A DNA stretch of 43,856 nucleotides from CAKOSP01 sp964369625. GTDB taxonomy: Bacteria > Bacillota_I > Bacilli_A > RF39 > UBA660. Of the stretch, positions 23,449-32,901 are shown one piece after another. The notes under the pieces are model-generated. The model was not told where the DNA came from. It searched no databases and saw nothing but the letters and a program-made list of their open reading frames with translations. The position numbers and the translations under genes were made by a program. Where the stretch lies: assembly GCA_964369625.1 (NCBI GenBank), contig CAYJFC010000009.1, positions 1 to 43,856 of the forward strand, written 5' to 3'. How positions within the stretch are numbered: position 1 is the stretch's first letter; every line of letters begins with the position of its first letter.

Positions 23449-25060
23449 ATTCAATAGTATCTAATATACTAGGTAATATTTGTTTTTTTCTTGAAATCAA
23501 ATCTTTAACAAATATTCCTTGATGTATTTCTTTAAGTCCAAAACTTTCTTTAATTAATTCCTCAGATTTTGTATTATATATTATATATGAACCATTTTTT
23601 ATTATATCAGTAACAAACATAACTGATAAATAATATCCGTTATCAATTTTTTCATCTAAATAATGAATTATTTGATTCATTTTTTCTTTTATATTTTCAA
23701 AATCTAATGTTAATAACTGAGATATACCTAATTGTTTATCTTCAATGTTAAATGATTTAAAATCATTATATACAATATTTTTTATACTCATACCTTCAAT
23801 GCTACTTCCAGCTTTAAGCATATCCATACCATATTTATTAACATTTACTTTAGCCATTTTAGCAAGAATTGTTGCTACTGTTTTATCCTTTGCAGTAGTT
23901 GTTGGCGATGTAAATAAAAGTGTATCTGATAATATTGCAGATAATAACAATCCAGCAATATTTTTAGGAATTTTAATTTTATTTTCAATAAACATCGTAT
24001 ATATAATTGTTGCAGTGCACCCTACAGGCATACTTCTAAAATTTATAGGCATAGTAGTATTTATAGCCCCTAAATTATGATGATCTATTATTTCAATTAT
24101 ATTAGCTTCTTCTATACCTTCAACTGATTGAGAAAAACTATTATGATCTACTAATATAACATCTTGTTTTTTATAATTATTAGGACCTGTTAATCTTATT
24201 AAGCCTAAACATTCACCTTTTTTACTGACAACTGGATAATTTGTATGATTAACTTTATGCATTTGTTCTTTAAAATCAGAATAATAATCTTCATCATGTA
24301 CTACTACTGGTGAATGATTAGTATTTATTGATTTTATATAGTTAGATGATGCAATTTTATTTGATATATTAAAACTATCTAAATGACTTCTTATTATAGT
24401 TACATTATTATCTTTAGCATTTTTAAGTAATTTTTTATCAATTGAACTACCGTAAGTTAAAATAATTAAACTTACTTTAGAATCAATTGCATGTGAAATA
24501 ATACGTGGTCTATTTCCCACTACTATTATATCAAAATCACTTACTTTTAATTCATCATTAAATGTAGATGTTTCAAGACCAGCTACTGCTACTTTACCAT
24601 TAACAATTTCTGTTTTTCTAACTAAAACATCTGCTTCTAGAGAATTTACAATATTATCAAGTGACGTTGACAGCGTTTGCTTATCATTTGAAAATAAATA
24701 CTTAGCTATTTCTTTAAGTGTAACATAACCTGTTAAGATATTATCGTCGCTAACAATAGGTATAGCAGTAGTATGTTTACTAGCCATTTTATTATATGCA
24801 TCAGTTATTGATGCATTTTCATTTATAAACATTTTCTTTTCATATTTGATATCTTTAATTCTTATTTTAACATCATTTAAATATTGAGGCTTTTCTACTC
24901 CCCAGTAATTTAATACATATTCTGTTTCTTTATTTATTTCACTTGTTATTTTTGGTACTGCCTTAAATCCTTGCATATTTTTTAAATATGCCATAGCGAT
25001 ACTTGCAGTAACACTGTCAGTATCGGGATTACGATGACCAAAAACATATATATTTCCCAT
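23447..25060 (-). CDS. Family II Mn-dependent inorganic pyrophosphatase with CBS and DRTGG domains
   Basis: This protein of 537 residues starts at the ATG at 25060 behind GGTGG. It hydrolyses pyrophosphate to phosphate, driving biosynthesis. The N-terminal DHH part has VFGHRNPDTDSVTASIAMAY; CBS repeats follow (KMASKHTTAIPIVSDDNILTGYVTL), interrupted by a DRTGG-like segment. The catalytic part resumes with ILVDHNSFSQSV, IIEIIDHHNLGAI and the DHHA2 region ending SRKKQILP. The CBS/DRTGG insert in clostridial enzymes binds adenine nucleotides and diadenosine polyphosphates, so energy-charge control is expected. Confidence 0.92.
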   Translation of the reverse strand: MGNIYVFGHRNPDTDSVTASIAMAYLKNMQGFKAVPKITSEINKETEYVLNYWGVEKPQYLNDVKIRIKDIKYEKKMFINENASITDAYNKMASKHTTAIPIVSDDNILTGYVTLKEIAKYLFSNDKQTLSTSLDNIVNSLEADVLVRKTEIVNGKVAVAGLETSTFNDELKVSDFDIIVVGNRPRIISHAIDSKVSLIILTYGSSIDKKLLKNAKDNNVTIIRSHLDSFNISNKIASSNYIKSINTNHSPVVVHDEDYYSDFKEQMHKVNHTNYPVVSKKGECLGLIRLTGPNNYKKQDVILVDHNSFSQSVEGIEEANIIEIIDHHNLGAINTTMPINFRSMPVGCTATIIYTMFIENKIKIPKNIAGLLLSAILSDTLLFTSPTTTAKDKTVATILAKMAKVNVNKYGMDMLKAGSSIEGMSIKNIVYNDFKSFNIEDKQLGISQLLTLDFENIKEKMNQIIHYLDEKIDNGYYLSVMFVTDIIKNGSYIIYNTKSEELIKESFGLKEIHQGIFVKDLISRKKQILPSILDTIE

Positions 25061-25105
25061 TAAAACCACCAACAAAATTTTACCACAAAAAAAGCAAAAA
25101 AACTA

Positions 25106-27055
25106 TTACTTTTTACTTTTTAATTCTAATAATATATCTCTTAATTCCATTGCTCTTTCAAAATCCATCACTCTTGCAGCTTCATGCATTTCTTCTTCTA
25201 TTTTATCAATCATGATTTTTTCATCTTTTTTACTTATCTTTTTAGTAATATCCTTTTTATCCAAATCATTACTAATTAATGATTTGATTTCTTTAATAAC
25301 AGTTCTTGGTATAATACCATTTTCTTTATTGTATTTATCCTGGATATCTCTTCTTCTATTTGTTTCATCTATTGCAGTTTGCATGGCATCACTAATAAAA
25401 TCAGCATACATAATTACTCTACCTTGTTCATTTCTAGCTGCTCTACCTATTGTTTGTATTAAACTCCTATTACTACGTAAAAAACCTTGTTTATCAGCAT
25501 CAAGTATGCATATTAAACTTACCTCTGGAATATCTAAACCTTCTCTTAAAAGATTTATTCCTACAACGCAGTCATATACTCCTAATCTTAGATCCCTAAT
25601 TACTTTTAGTCTATCAAGAGACTTTACTTCACTATGCAAATATGCTACTTTTATATTCATACCTTTTAAATAATTAGTTAATTCTTCACTCATACGAATA
25701 GTTAATGTTGTAATTAATACTCTTTCATTTTTTTCTTTACGAACTCTTATTTCATTAACAATGTCATCTATTTGGCCTTCAGATTTTCTGATTTCTATAA
25801 TTGGATCTAATAATCCAGTTGGTCTTATTATTTGCTGCGCTACTACTCCCCCTGTTTTTTCCAGTTCATAATCACCAGGTGTTGCAGAAACATATATCGT
25901 ATGTTTTTTTAAGTTCTCAAATTCTTCAAATTTAAGTGGCCTATTATCAAGAGCACTTGGAAGTCTAAAACCATAATCTACTAAAGTTTGTTTTCTCATT
26001 CTATCACCATTATACATAGCTCTTACCTGTGGAAGCGTTACATGGGATTCATCTATAAAAAGAAGAAAATCTTCAGGAAAAAAGTGCATTAAACTAGATG
26101 GGGTTTCTCCTTCTTCTCTTAAAGCTAAATGTCGTGAATAATTCTCTACACCAGAACAAAATCCAGTTTCTCTTAAAAGTTCTAAATCATATTTAGTTCT
26201 TTCTTTTATTCTTTGAGCTTCTAAAAGTTTTCCATTTCCTTCAAAATATTTTAATCTTTCCTCTAGTTCTAATTCAATTCTTTTTATTGCCTCAGTCATC
26301 TTTTCATTGCCTACTACAAAGTGTGATGCAGGAGATATTGTTATTGATTTTTTTCTAGTTACAATAGCACCTGTTAAAGGGTCAAAAGTATAAATATCAT
26401 CAATCACACCATCTTCTAATATTACTCTAATAGCATTAGTTTTTTCATTTATAGGAACAATATCAATAGAATCCCCTCTTACACGAAAAGTACCACGATG
26501 AAAATCCAAATCATTTCTTTCATAAGTCATATCAATTAGTCTATTAATTATATCTTTTCTGTCTGCTTTGTCACCTAAATTAAATATTAACATATTTTTG
26601 GCGTACTCTTCTTTTTCTCCGATACCATATATACAAGAAACTGAAGCTACTACTATTACGTCTTTATGATTTATTAAATCACCAGTTGCAGCATGTCTCA
26701 TTTCATCTATTTCATCATTTATTGAAGAATCTTTTTCTATATAAGTATCACTTGAAGGAACATATGCTTCTGGTTGATAATAATCATAATAACTTATAAA
26801 GTATGCAACATGATTATTAGGAAATAATTCTTTAAATTCAGAATATAATTGACCTGCTAATGTTTTATTATGTGCTAGAACTAAAGCTGGTTTATTAGCC
26901 TTTGCTATAACGTTAGCCATAGTAAATGTTTTACCGGTTCCTGTTGCACCCAAAAGAACTTGATGATTTTCACCATTTTCTATACCTTTTACTAATTCTT
27001 CAATAGCCTGTGGCTGATCACCACTAGGTTTAAATTTTGATTTTAGTTCAAACAT
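25106..27055 (-). CDS. uvrB: UvrABC system protein B
   Basis: This protein of 649 residues starts at the ATG at 27055 after GGAG. UvrB verifies DNA damage and loads UvrC in nucleotide excision repair. Walker A GATGTGKT is near residues 37-44, the beta-hairpin YYDYYQPEAYVPSSDTYIEKD near 90-111, helicase motifs include LFIDESHVTLPQ and the last motif QTIGRAARNEQGRVIMYAD, and a C-terminal UVR domain (AARVMDFERAMELRDILLEL) binds UvrA/UvrC. Full length. uvrA is at the window end, not adjacent. Confidence 0.98.
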   Translation of the reverse strand: MFELKSKFKPSGDQPQAIEELVKGIENGENHQVLLGATGTGKTFTMANVIAKANKPALVLAHNKTLAGQLYSEFKELFPNNHVAYFISYYDYYQPEAYVPSSDTYIEKDSSINDEIDEMRHAATGDLINHKDVIVVASVSCIYGIGEKEEYAKNMLIFNLGDKADRKDIINRLIDMTYERNDLDFHRGTFRVRGDSIDIVPINEKTNAIRVILEDGVIDDIYTFDPLTGAIVTRKKSITISPASHFVVGNEKMTEAIKRIELELEERLKYFEGNGKLLEAQRIKERTKYDLELLRETGFCSGVENYSRHLALREEGETPSSLMHFFPEDFLLFIDESHVTLPQVRAMYNGDRMRKQTLVDYGFRLPSALDNRPLKFEEFENLKKHTIYVSATPGDYELEKTGGVVAQQIIRPTGLLDPIIEIRKSEGQIDDIVNEIRVRKEKNERVLITTLTIRMSEELTNYLKGMNIKVAYLHSEVKSLDRLKVIRDLRLGVYDCVVGINLLREGLDIPEVSLICILDADKQGFLRSNRSLIQTIGRAARNEQGRVIMYADFISDAMQTAIDETNRRRDIQDKYNKENGIIPRTVIKEIKSLISNDLDKKDITKKISKKDEKIMIDKIEEEMHEAARVMDFERAMELRDILLELKSKK

Positions 27056-27100
27056 AAGCACTCCTTTTTAGTACATTTAATATATCATTTTAACAATTAA

Positions 27101-27127
27101 AAAACAAGATTCTAGTCTTGCTTTTTT
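27101..27127 (-). terminator. Terminator of the receiver-like gene
   Basis: The core stem CAAGA (27105-27109) / TCTTG (27116-27120) is flanked by A/T runs, giving a T tract on the minus strand after the stop at 27131. Confidence 0.7.
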
Positions 27128-27130
27128 ATA

Positions 27131-27796
27131 TTAACGTTGGATATTTCCTGAAATTGATTTTTTTATAGATTCAGCTATTTTTCTATGTATTCCTCCAGCA
27201 AAGATTATTTCGTGTTTATCATAAACCATTGAATTGCAATTTGCTAGATCAGACCAAGTTGTAATATCGGGATCCGCTGTCCAAGGAATAATTGTAGCAT
27301 TATTAATCTTGCTTATTTCGTCAAATAATTTCACTGATAAAATATCTTCTTTAGCAAATTTTTGAACTTTAGTAATTTCATTATTTTCTGCTAACATCCT
27401 AGTTAACCTTGCTATTTTAACATATTCTTTTTGCGTACTTTGTAAGAACAAATCTAAAAATACCACTGAATTTTGATCTATCTTACTACAAATTAAATTT
27501 GATATTTCCTCAATTGAAAGTGGTTCATTATTAGAATCTAAGCTATTAATTTGATGATGTTGTACTTCAGTAAAACTTTCAATAAGTTTAACCGCATTTT
27601 CCGGAAATCCACATTTAGCTGCATGATTTATTTGAATGATTTTTGCACTTTCATCTTTCTCATTAACATGGAAAAAATGAATATTTACTTTACCTCCTGT
27701 ATCACGACATAAATAATATGCATAACCATATAACGATTTTAAAATTTCATAACACAGACCAACACTATCCTCTATTACAACAATATTATATTCCAT
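27131..27796 (-). CDS. Hypothetical, possible divergent receiver-like protein
   Basis: This 221-residue soluble protein begins MEYNIVVIEDSVGLCYEI, which resembles the acidic start of a response-regulator receiver. Later sequence SVVFLDLFLQ near residue 112 would be the phospho-Asp strand, and ATIIPWTADPD near 175 the following threonine/alanine switch region. The spacing is longer than in a standard receiver, and no output domain follows. A Cys-rich middle (AAKCGFPENAV, NLICSKI) is also present. The assignment is tentative. It is a single gene with AAGGAG and its own promoter (27822-27830). Confidence 0.5.
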   Translation of the reverse strand: MEYNIVVIEDSVGLCYEILKSLYGYAYYLCRDTGGKVNIHFFHVNEKDESAKIIQINHAAKCGFPENAVKLIESFTEVQHHQINSLDSNNEPLSIEEISNLICSKIDQNSVVFLDLFLQSTQKEYVKIARLTRMLAENNEITKVQKFAKEDILSVKLFDEISKINNATIIPWTADPDITTWSDLANCNSMVYDKHEIIFAGGIHRKIAESIKKSISGNIQR

Positions 27797-27821
27797 ACAT
27801 TCTCCTTTTCTATAAGAATAT

Positions 27822-27830
27822 ATTATAACA
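27822..27830 (-). promoter_or_regulatory. Extended -10 promoter of the gene at 27131
   Basis: TGTTATAAT on the minus strand, about 26 bases before the start codon. Confidence 0.6.
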
Positions 27831-27891
27831 CTTTTTTTTCATTATGCAACTTTAAAAAATAGCTCGCATTTTTAATTTTTTTTATTAGAGT

Positions 27892-28111
27892 CTAGTCATT
27901 TAATCGCAAAAATTTCCCTATATATTCACATTCTGGAGATTCGTTATATTCTTTGTTCATAGCATTAACTAAGAATTGTTCTATATTTACTAGTTCTACG
28001 CTAAATCTAATTAAATCAACTTGTTCTAAATGATTTAAAATTGCTTTATTAACATTTACTAGCCTTATCACTAATGTTTTTTTTACATTCTCTACATTTT
28101 ACTATCGCCAT
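27892..28111 (-). pseudogene. Broken small zinc-ribbon gene
   Basis: An ATG at 28111 with AGAGG eight bases upstream opens a 20-codon frame, MAIVKCRECKKNISDKASKC, ending in TAATAA at 28046-28051. This is exactly the first half of a zinc ribbon, which normally continues CPHCG. A different frame then stays open from GTG at 28071 to TAG at 27892 (59 codons, ending with CEYIGKFLRLND). The gene is 14 bp after the membrane protein gene ending at 28126. This stretch, up to the next gene at 27796, holds nothing else I can support. A frameshift-broken gene fits best; a 20-residue peptide is possible. Confidence 0.45.
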
Positions 28112-28125
28112 AATTTATACCTCTT

Positions 28126-28794
28126 TTATAATGAATCAATTTCTTCAGGTGAATTTTCATTATTTACTGAATTTTGCTGCTCACCATCATTTATAAACGT
28201 TTCATTATTAAGTTGCCCTATAACTACTGATTCTAATGATTCATAGTTATTAGTTAACTGTGAATTATTATCTACTGGTGCAACTGTATTTATAGTTTCA
28301 ATATCATTATCAATAACAGTTCCACTGTTTATTTTATTTTCAGAATTATCTTTATTATTTATATTTTGTTTTTTTAACTTAGAATATTTTATTAACATAA
28401 CTATAAATGTCATAAATACTATAGCTCCGTAAATGTATGAAGACACACTACTAATTTCTCCAGAAATCACGGAGTATGTTGTTGTTTGTCCGTTTATAGT
28501 AACCGTATAATTACTTACTAAAAGTGATCCTAAAATTAAAAGCCATCCAAAAAATTTATTAAATGCTAATTTTCCTAATAAATATATATTACATAGTGGT
28601 ATCCAGGCTAAAGCTGTACCTTTACCATATTTTAATTTATTAAATTTATTTAGTATTTTTGCTACAATTATATACATAATTAATAAAACAATTAATCCTA
28701 TAATAAACATTATTAATACAACTAATATAGTATCACTTGCACTTTGGGTTACAAATCCCATTTCATTTACTAAATCATTAATTCTATCTTCCAT
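28126..28794 (-). CDS. Membrane protein with acidic cytoplasmic tail
   Basis: This 222-residue protein has about four hydrophobic segments in the first 130 residues: ILVVLIMFIIGLIVLLIMYIIVAKIL, a re-entrant-looking GTALAWIPLCNIYLLGKLAF, GWLLILGSLLVSNYTV and YGAIVFMTFIVMLI. A low-complexity Asn/Glu-rich tail follows. The AWIPLCNIYLLGKLAF region resembles DUF5684-type small membrane proteins. Function unknown. The promoter is TGTTATAAT at 28819-28827. Confidence 0.6.
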   Translation of the reverse strand: MEDRINDLVNEMGFVTQSASDTILVVLIMFIIGLIVLLIMYIIVAKILNKFNKLKYGKGTALAWIPLCNIYLLGKLAFNKFFGWLLILGSLLVSNYTVTINGQTTTYSVISGEISSVSSYIYGAIVFMTFIVMLIKYSKLKKQNINNKDNSENKINSGTVIDNDIETINTVAPVDNNSQLTNNYESLESVVIGQLNNETFINDGEQQNSVNNENSPEEIDSL

Positions 28795-28818
28795 ATAATC
28801 ACACTTTCCTATAGTTAC

Positions 28819-28827
28819 ATTATAACA
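28819..28827 (-). promoter_or_regulatory. Extended -10 promoter of the gene at 28126
   Basis: TGTTATAAT on the minus strand, about 24 bases before the start codon. Confidence 0.6.
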
Positions 28828-28852
28828 ATTTAATTATTATTTGTATATAATA

Positions 28853-29299
28853 TTATCTAACATGATTATATATTTCTTCAGGTAATTGAAATTGTTCATA
28901 ACCATTTTTCCAATTAATAAAATGTTCTATAGAAAATTGTTTATATTGCATTTTTTTGTGTTTTATAAATATTTCTCTTGATTCTTTTTTTATAGTGTCA
29001 CGTAATTGCAAAAACAACGGCATTAAAGAGTTTATTTCATTTTCTATAAAAAATTTGTATGTATATAATTCATCATTAGAAAAATTTATACATGTATCGT
29101 AATCTAAAATATAATCTTGTGAGTTTAAATAATTTATTTGATCTATATCAGAAAATTTAAGAAAGTTATCAGGATTATTAAATATTTTTTTATTATGTCG
29201 CATTTTTTCAAGAAAATCCGGAATATATTCATTATAATCAATAATAAACTGAAGGTCTTTTTCTTGAATATATATATATTCATTTCTATTTATTTTCAT
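28853..29299 (-). CDS. Hypothetical soluble protein
   Basis: This 148-residue protein is rich in aromatic and charged residues, mostly helical, with no signal or membrane segment and no recognised domain. It starts behind a strong AGGAGG. It lies 42 bp after the EEP-family gene on the same strand, so the two may be co-transcribed. Confidence 0.55.
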   Translation of the reverse strand: MKINRNEYIYIQEKDLQFIIDYNEYIPDFLEKMRHNKKIFNNPDNFLKFSDIDQINYLNSQDYILDYDTCINFSNDELYTYKFFIENEINSLMPLFLQLRDTIKKESREIFIKHKKMQYKQFSIEHFINWKNGYEQFQLPEEIYNHVR

Positions 29300-29341
29300 A
29301 GTGCCTCCTAATATAATATATAACTCTTATAAATCATTTTG

Positions 29342-30229
29342 TCAATTCATTTTAAAATCTACGATAATAGGAAAATGATCACTTACTGGAAAGCCATTAT
29401 ATTTATAACTAGAATCTATTCTATAATTTATAACATTATAATCATTTTCACTTACAAAAATATAATCAATTCTTAGGAATTGAAAAAATTTTGAATTAGA
29501 ATTATAATTTATAGTACCTAATTTCATGCTACTATCAGCTATATTTTTAGTATCATCTAGTAATGTCGTTAATTTAAAATATTCAGGATAAAAACTTGGA
29601 AAATTCATATCTCCCGTCAAAATATATGGATAATTAATTTTGGAAAGATTTTCCATAATTAAATCTATAGAATTATCTATTGCTTCGCTACTTTCATGAT
29701 CTAAATGTGTATTGTTTATAACTATTATTTCATTTGTTTTTTTATCTTTTAATGTTACACTTGTCATAATTCTATATGTTGATGCATCCCATCCAATTGA
29801 AACTTCATCTGGAGTATCTGATAGCCAAATTGTATTACTATCAATCAATTCATATTTATCTTTTAAATAAAATATTGGTGCATATTCTCCTTTTTCAATT
29901 CCATCTTCTCTTCCTACCCCAACAAAATTATAATTGCTTAACAAATCAGGTAAACTATTTTCAGAATGCATCCATCCATAATTAGCCTCTTGTAAGGTTA
30001 TAAAATCTGCATCATAACTTAATAATTGATTTATTATAATATCTTTTCTTTTTTCAAAATTTTCTGAAAATTCATCAGCATATTTTATATTATAATTAAC
30101 TATACGATAATTATCTTTTTTATCAAGTATATCTTTAGTGTTCCACGAAAAAATATATATTATAATAAATAATACTATTAATATACAAAGAAGAATTATA
30201 TTTTTTATTTTCAAAATTTTTTTTATCAT
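29342..30229 (-). CDS. Membrane-anchored endonuclease/exonuclease/phosphatase (EEP) family hydrolase
   Basis: This 295-residue protein has an N-terminal membrane helix (about residues 11-29, IILLCILIVLFIIIYIF) followed by an EEP fold. It has RIVNYNIKYAD (catalytic Asn), DFITLQEANYGW (metal-binding Glu), NNTHLDHES, GDMNFPSFYPE, FLRIDYIFVS and the C-terminal SDHFPIIVDF (catalytic Asp-His). All active-site motifs are intact. The anchor suggests action outside the cell on phospho-diesters or -monoesters; the substrate may be DNA, a phospholipid or sugar phosphate. It has GAGGATTT before the ATG. Confidence 0.85.
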   Translation of the reverse strand: MIKKILKIKNIILLCILIVLFIIIYIFSWNTKDILDKKDNYRIVNYNIKYADEFSENFEKRKDIIINQLLSYDADFITLQEANYGWMHSENSLPDLLSNYNFVGVGREDGIEKGEYAPIFYLKDKYELIDSNTIWLSDTPDEVSIGWDASTYRIMTSVTLKDKKTNEIIVINNTHLDHESSEAIDNSIDLIMENLSKINYPYILTGDMNFPSFYPEYFKLTTLLDDTKNIADSSMKLGTINYNSNSKFFQFLRIDYIFVSENDYNVINYRIDSSYKYNGFPVSDHFPIIVDFKMN

Positions 30230-30261
30230 AAATCCTCACTATACATTCATAATATCATAAA

Positions 30262-30296
30262 AAAATAAATCAGTATACAACTGACTTATTTTTTTT
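30262..30296 (-). terminator. Terminator of the YdjG/YdjI-like operon
   Basis: AAATAAATCAG pairs with CTGACTTATTT around TATACAA (one G-U in RNA), with T runs. The stop of the gene ending at 30286 lies in the stem. Confidence 0.75.
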
Positions 30297-31725
30297 CTAT
30301 CTTATCTAAATGTTTACTAGCCTTACTATTTTCACTAATAATATTATTATTTGCTCCAAACATACTAGAGCTTTTTAGCCCTCTTAATCTTCTGACATAA
30401 ACCTCATCTGATTCTAAATTATCATATTCGGATTTAGTTTCTCTTTCGTGGTAATGTCTAGCACTATCATTACGATATCTTCCGTAAACTATAAAATAAT
30501 ATATTATACCTGCTGATAATAATAGAAAGTCATATTCAAAATCTATGAAAATCATTGAAAATCCAGCTAAGACTTCTATTAAGAATGAAACAAATATTAA
30601 CTTAGGAATATGTACCGGAACACTCCCCATAGTTTCACGTGTTCTTCCATTAACTGCAACATAATGTAATACTTTTTTATCACCACTTACTTGCTGATAA
30701 CTATAAAGCCATACTGGTAAATATGCTGAAATCCATTGCTCACCTAATACATCCATTTTACTAGTGGTCCATTTTACACCGCGGTCGTATTTTGCTAATG
30801 TTTCATTTATTTTAAATTTAGCTACATCAATTGCTTGTGATACTGCCAAGTCATGAATTTCTTCAATATTAACATCTCTTTTTTCTGATGTAAATCCTTT
30901 TATATAATTAGCATTATAAACAACACAATTTTCTATATCAAATGGCATTATAGAATTAATTATATTAGTAGTTTTACTTTTACTTTTATGATTAAGTTTA
31001 TCTAAATTAGATTCAATTGTTAAATCTCTAATTGCAATATTAAACTCTCTTTTTATATCGTATAAGTCTGCATCATACCTTGTTTCAGTTCTTTTATTAT
31101 CACCTGAACCTACTGTTACAGTGTATCTTCTTACTTCATCTTCTCCCTGTCCTATAAATAAGGAGTGACCATATATATCTACTATCATGTATGGCAAAAA
31201 TACTCCCATGACATTATCTAATTTAAATTCCTCTTTAAATTTGGGATGTGCATAAAACGTTCTTTTTTTTACAAACATTTTTATAGATTCTTTAGCATCA
31301 TCTTTTTTTATACAAAAAGGAAGTAATGCATCAGGAATTGCTCCATTAGGAATTTTTTCATTAATTGAAAGCATGTTTCGGCACCAGTGACACCTTGATT
31401 GAAGCGATTCATTTGTATCTATAACAATTTCTGCTCCGCAACTAGCACATTTTATAGTAACTGTATCTTCTGCATCTAGTGCTATATTTTTTATTCCTGA
31501 GCCTATGCTTTTACCTTTTAATTTTTGGATATTATTTTCTATTGAAGTTAATAATTCTGGTTCAAATTTTGTTTGACAATAATTACATTTTAATTTTCCC
31601 GCTGATTGATCAAATGAGATATCAGATGATCCGCATTTTAAACATTTTTTTTGTCCATTTTTTTCATTTTTACCAGTTTCAATAATTTTAGTTTTATTTT
31701 TTTGATTATCGACTTCTTTTGTCAT
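30286..31725 (-). CDS. YdjG-like double zinc-ribbon membrane protein
   Basis: This 479-residue protein has two zinc ribbons: CLKCGSSDISFDQ...CNYCQ near residues 24-50 and IKCASCGAEIVID...CHWC near 92-117. A soluble domain containing TFYAHPKFKEEFKLDNVMGVFLPYMIVDIYG follows, then two membrane helices near 400-440. This is the TFIIB-type zinc-ribbon partner of SPFH proteins, as YdjG is of YdjI in Bacillus subtilis, where the YdjGHI set works with PspA at stressed membranes. The ATG is one base after the stop of the SPFH gene, so the two are coupled. No pspA or ydjH is in the window. Confidence 0.82.
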   Translation of the reverse strand: MTKEVDNQKNKTKIIETGKNEKNGQKKCLKCGSSDISFDQSAGKLKCNYCQTKFEPELLTSIENNIQKLKGKSIGSGIKNIALDAEDTVTIKCASCGAEIVIDTNESLQSRCHWCRNMLSINEKIPNGAIPDALLPFCIKKDDAKESIKMFVKKRTFYAHPKFKEEFKLDNVMGVFLPYMIVDIYGHSLFIGQGEDEVRRYTVTVGSGDNKRTETRYDADLYDIKREFNIAIRDLTIESNLDKLNHKSKSKTTNIINSIMPFDIENCVVYNANYIKGFTSEKRDVNIEEIHDLAVSQAIDVAKFKINETLAKYDRGVKWTTSKMDVLGEQWISAYLPVWLYSYQQVSGDKKVLHYVAVNGRTRETMGSVPVHIPKLIFVSFLIEVLAGFSMIFIDFEYDFLLLSAGIIYYFIVYGRYRNDSARHYHERETKSEYDNLESDEVYVRRLRGLKSSSMFGANNNIISENSKASKHLDKIEKK

Positions 31726-31726
31726 C

Positions 31727-32881
31727 TTACATTTTTCCTAAAATTTCTGCTTTTGTTTTATCAAATTCTTCTTGAGATATTACTCCATTATCTAATAGTC
31801 CTTTTAATTTAGTTAATTTTTCATAAGGATCTTCTTCTTTGGTTTGGGGCGCTTGTTGTTGTAAGCCACCCATGGCTCCGCCTACGGAATTCATACCCAT
31901 TCCCATAAAGCCCATATTCATAGCTCCACCTTCGCTATTACCAGCTGCTTCAAAACCTCTTGCAACTGATTGTTGCATAAATGAGTTACCTCTAGCACCT
32001 GATAATGCATCTGCTTTTTTAACATCACTAAGAAGTTTTTTTGTATCCTCGTCATATTCTATAGCAGCAAGTGCAACTTTGATAATTTCTAGCCCACGAT
32101 CAGTTTTCCATTTATAATTTTCTTCAACTGCTCCTGATAAACTTTGAGCGAAACCTATTTGGTCAGCTTGAATTTTAGTAATTCTATTTCCTTTTGATGG
32201 ATCATTTGTATAGCTAGCAAAAGCTGCTGATAAACTTCCAACTACTTCGTTAAATAGTTGTGAACCTGCATCATTATCCATATCTGCAAAATCAAATACT
32301 GATCCATCTTGTAAATATGTTGACGGCACAAAATTTTTAACAAACAATATAGGGTCTATTATTCTAAGTGAATAACTTCCTCTTGTTACAGCACCAACTT
32401 GTGCATTTAAATATGCATCATCCCAATATATTTCAGCTTGAGTACCAAAACGATTATTTGGTATTTCTTTTAGATTTACATAAAATGCTTGTTGACTAGA
32501 TCCTGGTTGTCCACCCATTTTAAATCTATCCCAAGATTGTTTTATTAATGGTCCAACTATACCATCGCCAGCAAATATTGATTGCGAATTAACATCTTCA
32601 CTAGAATATATAAATCCTCCTGGTTCTGCTATACATCCCGTTACTTTTCCATCTTCTAAAGTAATAAGGGCTGTTCCTTCTGGAACTAAAATTTTACTTC
32701 CATTAGATATTACGTTTTCTGATCCTTTTGTATTTGATCCTCTACCATTATTTTGCCCTACTGGCATAGCTGGAAATACTCCAGCAGTTGGTGAAACACC
32801 CTCTTTTGGTTGATAAAAATCTTTCCACTGGTCAGCAAATGTTCCTCCAATTGCTCCAGCAAATGCTTTAATAAATCCCAT
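31727..32881 (-). CDS. SPFH-domain (YdjI-like, virion-core type) protein with C-terminal SHOCT
   Basis: This 384-residue protein has an SPFH/band-7-like core (AFYVNLKEIPNNRFGTQAEIYWDD, RGSYSLRIIDPILFVKNFV), a Met/Gly-rich linker and a C-terminal SHOCT motif (DPYEKLTKLKGLLDNGVISQEEFDKTKAEIL). It is expected to oligomerise at membranes with the zinc-ribbon protein encoded downstream. Its ATG at 32881 has no close Shine-Dalgarno. The strong one, 36 bases upstream, belongs to a start-stop codon pair at 32902-32907. The upstream frame is closed by TAG, so the start at 32881 is the first possible in-frame ATG. Confidence 0.85.
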   Translation of the reverse strand: MGFIKAFAGAIGGTFADQWKDFYQPKEGVSPTAGVFPAMPVGQNNGRGSNTKGSENVISNGSKILVPEGTALITLEDGKVTGCIAEPGGFIYSSEDVNSQSIFAGDGIVGPLIKQSWDRFKMGGQPGSSQQAFYVNLKEIPNNRFGTQAEIYWDDAYLNAQVGAVTRGSYSLRIIDPILFVKNFVPSTYLQDGSVFDFADMDNDAGSQLFNEVVGSLSAAFASYTNDPSKGNRITKIQADQIGFAQSLSGAVEENYKWKTDRGLEIIKVALAAIEYDEDTKKLLSDVKKADALSGARGNSFMQQSVARGFEAAGNSEGGAMNMGFMGMGMNSVGGAMGGLQQQAPQTKEEDPYEKLTKLKGLLDNGVISQEEFDKTKAEILGKM

Positions 32882-32901
32882 AATTATTTTTCGCTATTAT
32901 C

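Noticed and set aside
25212..25673. Plus-strand 153-codon frame opposite uvrB
   Set aside because: It is antisense to the well-conserved C-terminal half of uvrB; its hydrophobic composition is an artefact of the opposite strand.
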